The notes under the pieces are model-generated. The model was not told the DNA's origin and searched no databases. It saw only the letters and a program-made list of their open reading frames with translations. The translations under genes and the position numbers were made by a program. A stretch of 51,490 nt of DNA from Candidatus Saccharimonadota bacterium (lineage in GTDB: Bacteria; Patescibacteriota; Saccharimonadia; Saccharimonadales; Saccharimonadaceae), in assembly GCA_017613135.1 (NCBI GenBank), contig JAGAEN010000008.1, forward strand, positions 1-51,490, in the 5' to 3' direction. Shown one piece after another: positions 41,516-49,783 of this stretch; positions within the stretch are counted from its first letter, which is position 1, and every line of letters begins with the position of its first letter.

Positions 41516-42342
41516 TACAAGTTCTCCTTTAATTTTTCAAAGTTTTCTAAAATATCGTCGTATTCATAAATTTTCAAAACCCGGTGGATTTTATCAATTT
41601 CAAACGGCTTCACTTTTTGTACTCTAAAATACGGCCAAAACTTAAAATTGTTCGAAAAATGATGCAACACCGTATCTTTCCGCGGCCTCTCTTCCTGCTC
41701 ATTATATTTTCTATTCATTAATTTCCGTCGATTAATCGCCTTATTTAGTGCCGCTTGGTCTGCCAGCATCATCCACCTCGTCGCGCAAAGCTTCACCGCC
41801 TTTTCAAACATTTTAGTTTTAATGCACTCCGGCAAATTAAATAACATCACGCCCGAATTCATATAATCCTGTACCAATAGTCCGTGATAGTGATACCACC
41901 TCCGCCCATAAATATCAAGCACCCCTGCTACTTCTATACCATCAAGATCCATATTATAAAACTCAGAAATATCTCCCCGACATACCACATCATAATCCAT
42001 ATAAAGTATGCGGTCTAGGACAGCAATCTCCGGCACCTTATCCATATAAAGCCGAAGCATCGAACACGGCGTAAAATACGAACCCATATTCTTTTTTGGC
42101 AGATTCCGGGTAAACACTTCCGTCGCGTCAATCAATTTCACAAAACTTTTCTTATTATACTTTTTCACTAACTCATCTAAAAACTCCGCAGTCTTTTTTG
42201 AAAACGGCTTCACCCCCTCATATTTTATCGTCATTATATATATATTATATATATTGTCTTTCGGGGCACGCATTAATAGCGACAAAATCGACACCAGCAC
42301 CCCCCTAGAAATCCCCGCATCCCCACAGTACAAAATATTCAT
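41515..42342 (-). CDS. Glycosyltransferase family 8 protein (b)
   Basis: 275 residues starting MNILYCGDAGISRGVLVSI. The GT8 motifs are the D-x-D in RILYMDYDVVCRGDI, the acceptor phrase YMNSGVMLFNLPEC, ADQAALNKAIN, and VLHHFSNNFKFWPY. I place the start at ATG 42342 because TATAAT is exactly 6 nt upstream; a longer reading would translate the promoter. A short TA-rich run inside the gene (42235-42257) encodes NIYNIYIM. It is the first gene of the GT8-PlsC-GT8 operon. Confidence 0.9.
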   Translation of the reverse strand: MNILYCGDAGISRGVLVSILSLLMRAPKDNIYNIYIMTIKYEGVKPFSKKTAEFLDELVKKYNKKSFVKLIDATEVFTRNLPKKNMGSYFTPCSMLRLYMDKVPEIAVLDRILYMDYDVVCRGDISEFYNMDLDGIEVAGVLDIYGRRWYHYHGLLVQDYMNSGVMLFNLPECIKTKMFEKAVKLCATRWMMLADQAALNKAINRRKLMNRKYNEQEERPRKDTVLHHFSNNFKFWPYFRVQKVKPFEIDKIHRVLKIYEYDDILENFEKLKENL

Positions 42343-42348
42343 AAACCT

Positions 42349-42354
42349 ATTATA
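42349..42354 (-). promoter_or_regulatory. -10 box of leaderless GT8 operon promoter
   Basis: TGGTATAAT on the minus strand, 6 nt before ATG 42342. It overlaps the stop codon of the small gene 42350-42568. Confidence 0.7.
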
Positions 42355-42568
42355 CCAAATTTTCGTCTTCGTACCTATCGTCATCCAAATTTGGCTCAAT
42401 CACACGTCTTTTCTTAAGCTCAAAAAACTTCGCCGTGCGAGCAATTGCGCTCCCGTGTCCAGAAAGCGCCGCATATGGCGCAAACTGTGCCGCCCGCATC
42501 GCTCGAGACATCCGCAGATGATTTTTTGGCTCATAGTGTGGGTGGTTAATTATTTCTTCATATTTCAT
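42350..42568 (-). CDS. Small conserved partner protein of Y-family polymerase
   Basis: 72 residues: MKYEEIINHPHYEPKNHLRM then SRAMRAAQFAPYAALSGHGSAIARTA. The HPHYEP and RAAQFAPFAAL phrases mark a small family that, as I recall, sits next to UvrX/ImuB-type DNA polymerases in Firmicutes and their mobile elements (sometimes grouped near YolD-like proteins). Its start overlaps the polymerase stop by 4 nt, which supports a joint function in lesion bypass. No catalytic residues. Confidence 0.75.
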   Translation of the reverse strand: MKYEEIINHPHYEPKNHLRMSRAMRAAQFAPYAALSGHGSAIARTAKFFELKKRRVIEPNLDDDRYEDENLV

Positions 42569-43923
42569 CCTCGATGCCCTCCGATTTGCATATTCCGCTC
42601 TCTACCAGTCGCTCCTTCTTCAAAATTAAGGCCTTTTAATATCGCATTTTTACCGTAGCGTCTTTTTATTTTCAAAATCGCCTCATTCGCTCTTTTTTCT
42701 TTTTCCAAACTGCCCTTCGGCTTCTCGTCAAATAATGTAAGTTGCCTCATCTCGCCACTACTCGCCAAATCTTCTTCACGTTTAATATTGTTAACGTCAA
42801 TCGTAATTCTCCGCACAAATAGTTTCGAATCAACACACCTATCAAACAATCTCTCCACTGCCTCCCGAATCATACTTGTCGAACAAGTATACTCACCTAA
42901 ATTATCAGTCCCGTGCGCATGCTTCGGTACTTCACGCCCATAAAAATCTTTCATCACCTCACCTTCATAACCATTAAGACTCACCTTATCATATCCCACT
43001 GTCAGAATCACTTGATTAGTCAGCATTCTCTTCTTAAGTAATGACAGGCCCACTTCATCCGCCATTTCCATCGCCACTACCTTAGCTTTTTCAAAACTAT
43101 ACGGCTCTTTTAAAACTTGTCCCGACGAAAAAGAATGATTGCTTGGCCGATAAGCCTTAATGTCAGAAATCTCACATGGCTCATAACCCCACGCATGGTC
43201 AATCAGAAGCTCAGCATTTACCCCAAACATATCATAAAGATAATCTTCATATTTCTCCGAGCAAAGTGCTACGTCACCCATAGTGTAAAGCCCGGCTTTT
43301 TCAAGCCTCCTAGCATATCCTTTCCCCACTCGCCAAAAATCCGTCAGCGGCCGATGTTCCCAAAGTAGTTTCCGATAGCTCATCTCATCAAGTTCGGCAA
43401 TTCTCATCCCATCCGCATCCGGTTCCGCGTGTTTTGCTACAATATCCATCGCCACCTTCGCCAAATATAAGTTAGTCCCAATCCCTACCGTCGCCGTCAC
43501 GCCAGTCTCATTCAACACATCTTTAATAATTTTACTCGCTAGTTCTCTCGCCGTCATTTTATAGGTTTTGAGATACGGCGTCGCATCAATAAATACTTCG
43601 TCAATCGAATAAACGTGCATATCTTCCTCGGCAATATATCTAAGATATATATTATAAATACGCGTACTATAACTAATATAAAATGCCATCCTCGGCGGCG
43701 CAATAATAAAATCCCGCGCCTTTTGTTTCACTTCATATAGTCTTGCTCGTCCAGGAATCCCCAGCGCCTTAAGAGCCGGCGACACCGCCAGGCAAATTGT
43801 CTTATCCGTCCGCGATTCATCCGCCACCACAAGTTTCGCCTTCAAAGGATCTAGCCCCCTTTCTACACACTCCACCGAAGCATAAAAAGACTTTAAATCA
43901 ATTGCGATATACACCTTCTCCAT
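42565..43923 (-). CDS. Y-family DNA polymerase (UvrX/UmuC type)
   Basis: 452 residues. Motif I is YIAIDLKSFYASVECVERG, the catalytic pair is YSIDEVFID, with GIGTNLYLAKVAMDIVAKH and the HhH region RVGKGYARRLEKAGLYTMGD. The little-finger domain follows, and the C-terminus (RQLTLFDE) carries a likely beta-clamp binding motif. It performs error-prone bypass synthesis. This branch is close to Bacillus UvrX/YqjW rather than DinB. A GATTAT box 6 nt before the ATG may be its -10, less convincing than others here. Confidence 0.92.
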   Translation of the reverse strand: MEKVYIAIDLKSFYASVECVERGLDPLKAKLVVADESRTDKTICLAVSPALKALGIPGRARLYEVKQKARDFIIAPPRMAFYISYSTRIYNIYLRYIAEEDMHVYSIDEVFIDATPYLKTYKMTARELASKIIKDVLNETGVTATVGIGTNLYLAKVAMDIVAKHAEPDADGMRIAELDEMSYRKLLWEHRPLTDFWRVGKGYARRLEKAGLYTMGDVALCSEKYEDYLYDMFGVNAELLIDHAWGYEPCEISDIKAYRPSNHSFSSGQVLKEPYSFEKAKVVAMEMADEVGLSLLKKRMLTNQVILTVGYDKVSLNGYEGEVMKDFYGREVPKHAHGTDNLGEYTCSTSMIREAVERLFDRCVDSKLFVRRITIDVNNIKREEDLASSGEMRQLTLFDEKPKGSLEKEKRANEAILKIKRRYGKNAILKGLNFEEGATGRERNMQIGGHRG

Positions 43924-43949
43924 ATCAATATAATCATATCACACAAAAA

Positions 43950-44034
43950 TGGTGCTCGGAGCGGGAATCGAACCCGCACGGATTTCTCCATTCGATTTTA
44001 AGTCGAACGCGTATACCTATTCCGCCATCCGAGC
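43950..44034 (-). tRNA. tRNA-Leu (UAA)
   Basis: Acceptor GCTCGGA pairs with TCCGAGC. The anticodon loop CTTAAAA on stem TTCGA/TCGAA gives UAA. A long variable arm is present, the T-loop is TTCGATT, and CCA is encoded. 85 nt. Confidence 0.95.
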
Positions 44035-44042
44035 ACTCTATT

Positions 44043-44048
44043 ATTATA
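44043..44048 (-). promoter_or_regulatory. -10 box of tRNA-Leu
   Basis: TGTGGTATAAT on the minus strand, ending 8 nt before the tRNA 5' end. Confidence 0.65.
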
Positions 44049-44053
44049 CCACA

Positions 44054-44821
44054 CTAGCCCAGATATTGCACGGCTGCATTTCCCGCCACCGCGCCATCCG
44101 CCGCTGCTGTCACTAATTGCCTGAGATTTTTCGTCCGACAATCACCCGCCACAAATACCCCAGGACAAGAAGTCAGGCAATCTTCCCCCGCCATAACATA
44201 TCCATCATCATCCAAATCCACCAGACCCTTTGCTACTTCCGTATGCGGCACTCGCCCAATCGCCACAAACACCGCCACAGCCTCCTCTGGAATTGGCTCG
44301 TCATGATGAATATGATAAACTTTCGATGCAATATTAGAAAGGTATGCCATCTCGTGCTTCGCCGTATTACCACTACCTACCACCACCACTGGCTTACCTT
44401 TATAAAGCGCCCCGTCACAAGTCGCGCAATAAGAAATCGCTCTTTCACCCGCATCCTTCATTTGCTTTTCGCTTAGTTTCCTTGGCTCCGTACCCATCGC
44501 AAGAATCACCGCACCCACCAAAAATTCACCGTCATCCGTTTCGACCATAAACCCCTCATCCGTCTTTTTCACGCTAGAAACCGTCGCATATTCAAGCTCT
44601 GCCGAAAGCCCCACCATTTGCTCCTTAATCTCTCGCGACAAATCCGCTCCTGATATACCCGGCTCTCCCGGCCAATTCGCCACAGACGAGGTATTAACGA
44701 TTTGCCCGCCCGGCACCTTTTCCTCAAAAACCACCACCGATTTTCCTGCTCGTCTCACATAAATCGCCGCTGTCATTCCCGCCACGCCAGCGCCTACAAT
44801 CGCAACATCATACTTCTTCAT
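44054..44821 (-). CDS. Thioredoxin-reductase-like flavoprotein with shortened NADPH domain
   Basis: 255 residues, about 55 fewer than ordinary TrxB. The FAD-binding GAGVAGMTAAIYVRRAG, GGQIVNTSSVANWPG, the redox pair in SYCATCDG and the C-terminal FAD motif VFVAGDCRTKNLRQLVTAAADG are intact. The NADPH domain starts normally (VVVGSGNTAKHEMAYLS) but the HRR-type NADP-phosphate motif is replaced by YHIHHDEPIPEEA and the following beta strands are missing, with direct entry into FVAIGRVPHTE. Either it uses another electron donor or it binds NAD(P)H differently. The start is ATG 44821, preceded by GGAGG; it overlaps the upstream gene by 14 nt. Confidence 0.85.
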   Translation of the reverse strand: MKKYDVAIVGAGVAGMTAAIYVRRAGKSVVVFEEKVPGGQIVNTSSVANWPGEPGISGADLSREIKEQMVGLSAELEYATVSSVKKTDEGFMVETDDGEFLVGAVILAMGTEPRKLSEKQMKDAGERAISYCATCDGALYKGKPVVVVGSGNTAKHEMAYLSNIASKVYHIHHDEPIPEEAVAVFVAIGRVPHTEVAKGLVDLDDDGYVMAGEDCLTSCPGVFVAGDCRTKNLRQLVTAAADGAVAGNAAVQYLG

Positions 44822-45551
44822 TTTTTTCCTCCTTTTTACCATTTTTAATTACTTCAATTCTTTCAAATTCAAATTCTTTTTCTAAGTCCGAGTTTAGCCC
44901 CGCCACCGCATCCGCAAATCCTTTAATCTTATCCGCCAAACCATTATTAATTTCATTAATCCGGTTTTTGTAACACGTATCAATACAATCCGTTAGTTCC
45001 GAAGCCTTTACCATCATTCCGTCTAACATTTCATTTACCGCGTTCACTGCTTTCAAAACTTTTTCTTCCTTGTAATTCTCAGCATTTAATTTAATTCCAG
45101 CAATCCCGTCCCTCACCCCCTTCAATTTATCTCGGGTCAAAGTATCTTTATTGCCATAATTCTCGTTCATTTTTTCTTTCACCGTCACAATCTCCGTCTT
45201 TGCCGCTTTCATTTCTTTTAATAATCCAGTTTTACTCTCCAACAAATCAGCATAACTCTGGGCTTCTTCTAAATACTCCGCCTGCTCACTTTTCACTAGC
45301 CACAAAGGTGAAATCACCGCTATCTGCTCCCTCACTCCCGCTAAATTATTTTCATACATCTCCACATCTTCCGTCAGCACCCCAATTTTGAGCATGTCAA
45401 GATTAAAATTAATTTTTTCGTGCGCTTCTGCCGCAATTTCAGACTGCCGCAAATATTCTTTTTTCATAATTGAATAACCTTCATAAACCAAAAATCCTAC
45501 CACCACTCCCCAACAAATCACGCCAACTAATACTTTCTTTAACAGTTTCAT
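44808..45551 (-). CDS. Membrane-anchored coiled-coil protein, unknown
   Basis: 247 residues: one N-terminal membrane helix (about 7-26), then long amphipathic helices rich in Lys, Glu, Leu and Asn (ADLLESKTGLLKEMKAAKTEI, VREQIAVISPLWLVK) that look like coiled coils facing outward. Two Cys (DCIDTCY) lie near residue 190. I do not recognise a family. It overlaps the OatA-like gene upstream by 4 nt and the reductase gene downstream by 14 nt, so all three are co-transcribed; a structural or tethering role at the envelope is possible. Confidence 0.65.
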   Translation of the reverse strand: MKLLKKVLVGVICWGVVVGFLVYEGYSIMKKEYLRQSEIAAEAHEKINFNLDMLKIGVLTEDVEMYENNLAGVREQIAVISPLWLVKSEQAEYLEEAQSYADLLESKTGLLKEMKAAKTEIVTVKEKMNENYGNKDTLTRDKLKGVRDGIAGIKLNAENYKEEKVLKAVNAVNEMLDGMMVKASELTDCIDTCYKNRINEINNGLADKIKGFADAVAGLNSDLEKEFEFERIEVIKNGKKEEKNEEV

Positions 45552-47479
45552 AGTCCACTCACCGCCTGATTTACCATATTTGCATACGCCTGCCGACCTG
45601 CCGGCGTAAGATGTATTCTGTCTGCATAAAGATAGCTCGATGCGTTCGCATCTGCAATCGGCACCCAGTCAGCCACATATACATTACCATAATTATTCGC
45701 CATCCAAACAAGTGTCTGATTCTGCGATGCTCGCGAATAAGCATCTTTGCAATACCCCGTAATAAATACAAATTGATGCCCCGGCCCCGCCGCATCCATA
45801 ATCGCTTGGAGTGTCCCCACCCCAAAATTCGTATAGTTTGTAATCAGCCCAATCACGATTATCCGCGGCAAAGTCCCGCCGTTCGCTGCTCGGTACCCTG
45901 CTAGCAAATTAATTGCATCAACCATATTACGCGACTTCAACGCATCCACAAACACTCCTGGCACAGTATTATACAAATTATAATATGCTCCCAGCACGAC
46001 CGAATCACCTAATACCATCACTCGCTTCGAGGCTAGCTCCGAAGTCCGAGTATAATCTGGTGTATTATAATACGCCCTACCAGACAATGAGGTCGCTCCT
46101 CCATATCGCACCGAGACTGGGTACGGCTTCGCAAACCCCTCCGTCGCGTCAAAGAATTTCATCACGTCACCGCCTAGTAAATCTGCCAAATCTTTCATTC
46201 CGCTATAATCCACCGCCGCAGTCGTCACTCCTTTAACCGGCTGGTTTGCTTCTTCAAGCGCGGTTTTCGCCTCTGCCAAATTCTCTTCAATCGAAGATTT
46301 CTCCGGCGCCTTAATTAAAGACATTACTGGCAAAACTATACTACCAGCCAACAAAACTCCAAAAATCACCTTGTGTTTTTTACTAAACGGCGCAATCACT
46401 TTAATAAGCAGGATCGATAAAACCACGCTCGCCACAATTACAATATACGGTATCACTTCAAGCGGCCAAAATGACAACAGGCTCGGGAATAAAATTAGAA
46501 GCCCCCAATGTAGTAAATAAATTGCAAACGACAACGCACCAAAATATTCTAAAACCTTTAATGTCCTTGGTATTCTTTTTGATACCGGTCTCTGTAATTT
46601 TAGTACCGAAAGTACCATTGCCACAGAAAGCACCGCCGTCACCGGAAGAGCCATACAAAATGCCAGCCCAGAACTATATTGAATAAACGGCGCCATCGCC
46701 ACCACTCCCGCAATACTCGTGAACACCAAAACCAGCCACCCCCACCTTCGCCCCTTCTTTGCCGGCCAAATTCGGTGCATCATCGTAAAAGCCGCCAGCG
46801 CCGCCCCAAGAAAAAACGCTCCGATATGTGAATCCGGCCCAAAATACGCCCGGTCATACAAACTAAACCATCCACCATACACCGCCATCAAAGCAAACGA
46901 CACCACCGCCACCCCCACACACAGCCACAGAACCTTTTTATAAAACTTCTTCGTCTCACCCTTTTTCATCGGCGAAAGTTTCGTTACCACCGCCATCATT
47001 AAATAAAAAATCACACAGACCTGTAACTCAAGAGCCAAAAACCACGTCTGATTAAATAGATTCGGAATTAAAGAGTTTTCGTAAGTACTGCCATTTACTA
47101 TCGACGCAATATTGGTCGAAAACGTCATCGCATAAAGTGTATTTGGCCGTGCCGCCGTGAGAAGATCTGGGTTTGCAAAATACGCCAGCGACAGCGTCAA
47201 AACCACACAAAAAACTAACGTCGGCAAAAATCTTTTTAATCTTTCAAGAACAAATTTTAGAAAACTCTTTGGGCCACCAAACTTATCGCCTTCCTTCCGG
47301 TAAGCCCTGAGCAGCTTCTGCCCCATCAAAAATCCTGATATTCCAAAAAAGATTTCCACCGCAATAAAACCACCTGGTAGCACCCCCGAGAAACAATGAT
47401 ATATCACCACCATCACGATAGTAACAAATCGCAGTGCATCCAACCCGACGATTCTTCTCTTCGCCACACTCTTTTTCAT
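45548..47479 (-). CDS. OatA-like acyltransferase 3 / SGNH hydrolase fusion
   Basis: 643 residues. The N-terminal half is an acyltransferase 3 membrane domain with about eleven helices, opening RIVGLDALRFVTIVMVVIYHCF and VEIFFGISGFLMG, the family signature. After a linker (about 400-455), the C-terminal SGNH domain carries MVLGDSVVLGAYYN (the Ser nucleophile) and DRIHLTPAGRQAY (the Asp-His pair). OatA-type enzymes O-acetylate peptidoglycan or surface glycans and confer lysozyme resistance, which would matter for a host-associated CPR cell. The ATG at 47479 is 6 nt after TATAAT, a box directly abutting the RNase J stop codon. Confidence 0.93.
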   Translation of the reverse strand: MKKSVAKRRIVGLDALRFVTIVMVVIYHCFSGVLPGGFIAVEIFFGISGFLMGQKLLRAYRKEGDKFGGPKSFLKFVLERLKRFLPTLVFCVVLTLSLAYFANPDLLTAARPNTLYAMTFSTNIASIVNGSTYENSLIPNLFNQTWFLALELQVCVIFYLMMAVVTKLSPMKKGETKKFYKKVLWLCVGVAVVSFALMAVYGGWFSLYDRAYFGPDSHIGAFFLGAALAAFTMMHRIWPAKKGRRWGWLVLVFTSIAGVVAMAPFIQYSSGLAFCMALPVTAVLSVAMVLSVLKLQRPVSKRIPRTLKVLEYFGALSFAIYLLHWGLLILFPSLLSFWPLEVIPYIVIVASVVLSILLIKVIAPFSKKHKVIFGVLLAGSIVLPVMSLIKAPEKSSIEENLAEAKTALEEANQPVKGVTTAAVDYSGMKDLADLLGGDVMKFFDATEGFAKPYPVSVRYGGATSLSGRAYYNTPDYTRTSELASKRVMVLGDSVVLGAYYNLYNTVPGVFVDALKSRNMVDAINLLAGYRAANGGTLPRIIVIGLITNYTNFGVGTLQAIMDAAGPGHQFVFITGYCKDAYSRASQNQTLVWMANNYGNVYVADWVPIADANASSYLYADRIHLTPAGRQAYANMVNQAVSGL

Positions 47480-47485
47480 ACCTTA

Positions 47486-47491
47486 ATTATA
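47486..47491 (-). promoter_or_regulatory. -10 box of leaderless OatA-like operon promoter
   Basis: AGTATAAT on the minus strand, 6 nt before ATG 47479, ending where the upstream RNase J reading frame stops (47492). Confidence 0.68.
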
Positions 47492-49627
47492 CTATACTTT
47501 ATTAATCACCGGTATCACAATCGGTGTATGTCCGGTTGCATCAAAGAGAATATGCGTAATATCTTCCTTAATTTCTTCCTTCAACACTTTCATTTCCGGG
47601 TCGGTCGATATCGACTTGTCCGTCTTTTGACGAAGATAATGCCGAATTTTGCCAATCAATTCTTCCGAATTATCTAGGTAAATAAATGCTCTCGACACAA
47701 TGTCTGGCGTCTTAAGTAAATGCCCAGTCTTTTTATTGAGAGTGAGAACTATTACAAAAATCCCTTCCCGCGAAATATGAATCCTGTCTTTCACCACAGC
47801 CTCATGTACCGGCTGGTCCGCATCATCATAAAGTTTATTCCCTACGTGAATTCGCCCACATTTTCTAATCGACTTATCCGGCATTAGTTCCACGATATCA
47901 CCATCATCCGAAATCATAATATGCTCACGCGGAATGCCAATCACATTTTCTGCCATTTCCGCATTATGTTCTAGCATATAAAACTCACCGTGATATGGCA
48001 AATAATTCTTCGGATGAAGCCGCGTTACGAAATCCACGTGGTCTTCATAGTACGCGTGACCTGATAAATGTAAAGGTCCGATATTAGTAAGATGCGTCTT
48101 GCCATTTTGAATCACCTGCGCACCTTCGCGGAGTAACCCATCCACCGTCCCTACCACGTGAGGCTCATTGCCTGGAATCGGGTTGGACGAAAACACAATC
48201 GTATCCGTCGCTTTAATCTTGATGTATTTGTGCGCGCCAGTCACCATCCGGTTCAAAACCGCATTAAGTTCCCCCTGCGACCCCGTACAAACAATACATA
48301 CTTTTTCATCCGGCAGTTTAATAATATCTTCCATCTTCACGATCGTGTCTTTTGGCACTTTAATCGACTTAGACCTTAGAGCCACCTCCACGTTATTAAT
48401 CATCGAGAATCCCGAAAACGCTACTTTTCGCCCACGTGCCGCCGCTTCTTTTAGAATCAGCTCAATCCTCAGAATCTGCGACGAAAAACACGAAATTATC
48501 ACCCGCCCATTCGCATAGTGGTCCATCACCTTGCCAAGATTTTCGCCCACGTCATATTCTGAATGTGGATGCCGCCCCGGCGAATCAATGTTGGTCGATT
48601 CGTTCATCATCACGTTGATACCTTCTTTTGCCACAATCTCATCAATCCGCTCGTAATCCGTCTGTATACCCATCGGATGCTCCTCGTGCCGCCAGTCACC
48701 CGACATATAAATCAGGCCATTCGGCGTCCTAATCACAATCGAAGTATTTCCCGGAATCGAATGCAAGGTATGAATAAACTCCACCGAAAAATGCTCCGAC
48801 ACCTGAATATTTTCGTGCTTAAACGGGTCTACTACTTGATAATTCATTTCCGGCACGTCTTCGAGTTCCGACATCTGCTTCTTAATCATACCAATCGTAA
48901 AATCGGTCGCGTAAATCGGCGTGAGGTGCGAAAATTTCGGCAGCAAATGCCGACACGCACCAATATGGTCTAGATGCGCGTGGGTAAAAAGTATCGCCTT
49001 CACCTTACTCATATTATCTTCAAGATATTTAATATCCGGAATCAAATAATTCACTCCCGGATAATCCTCACCCGCAAACAGTACGCCCATATCTACCACT
49101 ATCATCTCCGACTTATATTCGATAATGGTCATATTTTTACCAATACCAAACTCACCCACACCACCAATCGGAATGATTCGCACCGCTTCCGGATCTGGTC
49201 GCATTTGTTTTAATTTCGCATTCGTAATCTGCTCGCCATTGTATCCGTTGTAGCGCGACTTATCCACTGGAATCCCAATAATATGTTGTGTCGCCTGCGC
49301 ATTGACGTCTTGAGACAGCATTCTCTGATGATGTACCATCTCGCCTTTTTTCACCGATACCGAGAGATTGACTTTACGCTTCTCCGCCTCGGCCTTGGCT
49401 TTAGCCTTCGCCGTCTGCGGCGCGGCTGGTTTACTAGCTTTAGTCGCCTTTGCCGCCGGCTTCTTCGCCACTTTAACCTTCACCAATTTCGCATCTTTTC
49501 CCCCAGGCTGAAAATTCGCATTAAAATTCCTCTTCTGCGCCTCTTCAAATTGCTTTTTGATATCCGGCAACCTTTCCGCCCTAGATTTTAGGAGCCGGGC
49601 ACGTCGCTCCTCTTCATTTATATTCAT
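47492..49627 (-). CDS. rnj: Ribonuclease J with long basic N-terminal extension
   Basis: 711 residues, about 150 more than the usual 555. Residues about 1-110 are a Lys/Ala-rich low-complexity tail (KVKVAKKPAAKATKASKPAA). The metallo-beta-lactamase core follows (RIIPIGGVGEFGIGKNMTII, FTHAHLDHIGACRHLL near 215), then the beta-CASP domain (ISCFSSQILRIELIL, VCTGSQGELNAVLNRM, FSSNPIPGNE, HLSGHAYYEDH, NYLPYHGEFYML) and the C-terminal domain. It is a 5' exo- and endoribonuclease. In a cell that starts many mRNAs at the AUG, its 5' end preference would matter. A TATAAT box at 49674-49679 gives a 46-nt leader, and AAGGAAC precedes the ATG. Confidence 0.95.
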   Translation of the reverse strand: MNINEEERRARLLKSRAERLPDIKKQFEEAQKRNFNANFQPGGKDAKLVKVKVAKKPAAKATKASKPAAPQTAKAKAKAEAEKRKVNLSVSVKKGEMVHHQRMLSQDVNAQATQHIIGIPVDKSRYNGYNGEQITNAKLKQMRPDPEAVRIIPIGGVGEFGIGKNMTIIEYKSEMIVVDMGVLFAGEDYPGVNYLIPDIKYLEDNMSKVKAILFTHAHLDHIGACRHLLPKFSHLTPIYATDFTIGMIKKQMSELEDVPEMNYQVVDPFKHENIQVSEHFSVEFIHTLHSIPGNTSIVIRTPNGLIYMSGDWRHEEHPMGIQTDYERIDEIVAKEGINVMMNESTNIDSPGRHPHSEYDVGENLGKVMDHYANGRVIISCFSSQILRIELILKEAAARGRKVAFSGFSMINNVEVALRSKSIKVPKDTIVKMEDIIKLPDEKVCIVCTGSQGELNAVLNRMVTGAHKYIKIKATDTIVFSSNPIPGNEPHVVGTVDGLLREGAQVIQNGKTHLTNIGPLHLSGHAYYEDHVDFVTRLHPKNYLPYHGEFYMLEHNAEMAENVIGIPREHIMISDDGDIVELMPDKSIRKCGRIHVGNKLYDDADQPVHEAVVKDRIHISREGIFVIVLTLNKKTGHLLKTPDIVSRAFIYLDNSEELIGKIRHYLRQKTDKSISTDPEMKVLKEEIKEDITHILFDATGHTPIVIPVINKV

Positions 49628-49673
49628 AAGTTCCTTTTTATTACAAGTAAATTCGTTAATACTATTATAGCAA

Positions 49674-49679
49674 ATCTAC
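49674..49679 (-). promoter_or_regulatory. -10 box of rnj (leadered)
   Basis: TTTGCTATAAT on the minus strand, 46 nt before ATG 49627. Confidence 0.62.
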
Positions 49680-49758
49680 TCGAAATGTAAAGTGGGACTT
49701 CTTGAAATATCACATAAACCTTTGTTACCCGGGGTTTAAGAAGGCGGAAATAAGATAA

Positions 49759-49783
49759 CTACTGCGATATACAGCGGACGCTA
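49759..49783 (-). repeat. 25-bp 3' end shared by the two FISUMP genes, copy 2
   Basis: Identical to 18200-18224, including the TAG stop; flanking sequence downstream of the stop is different. Confidence 0.85.

Noticed and set aside
42232-42260. TA-rich tandem-like run as a regulatory or origin-like site
   Set aside because: It lies inside the GT8 reading frame, encodes a plausible peptide and shows no iterons or DnaA boxes nearby.
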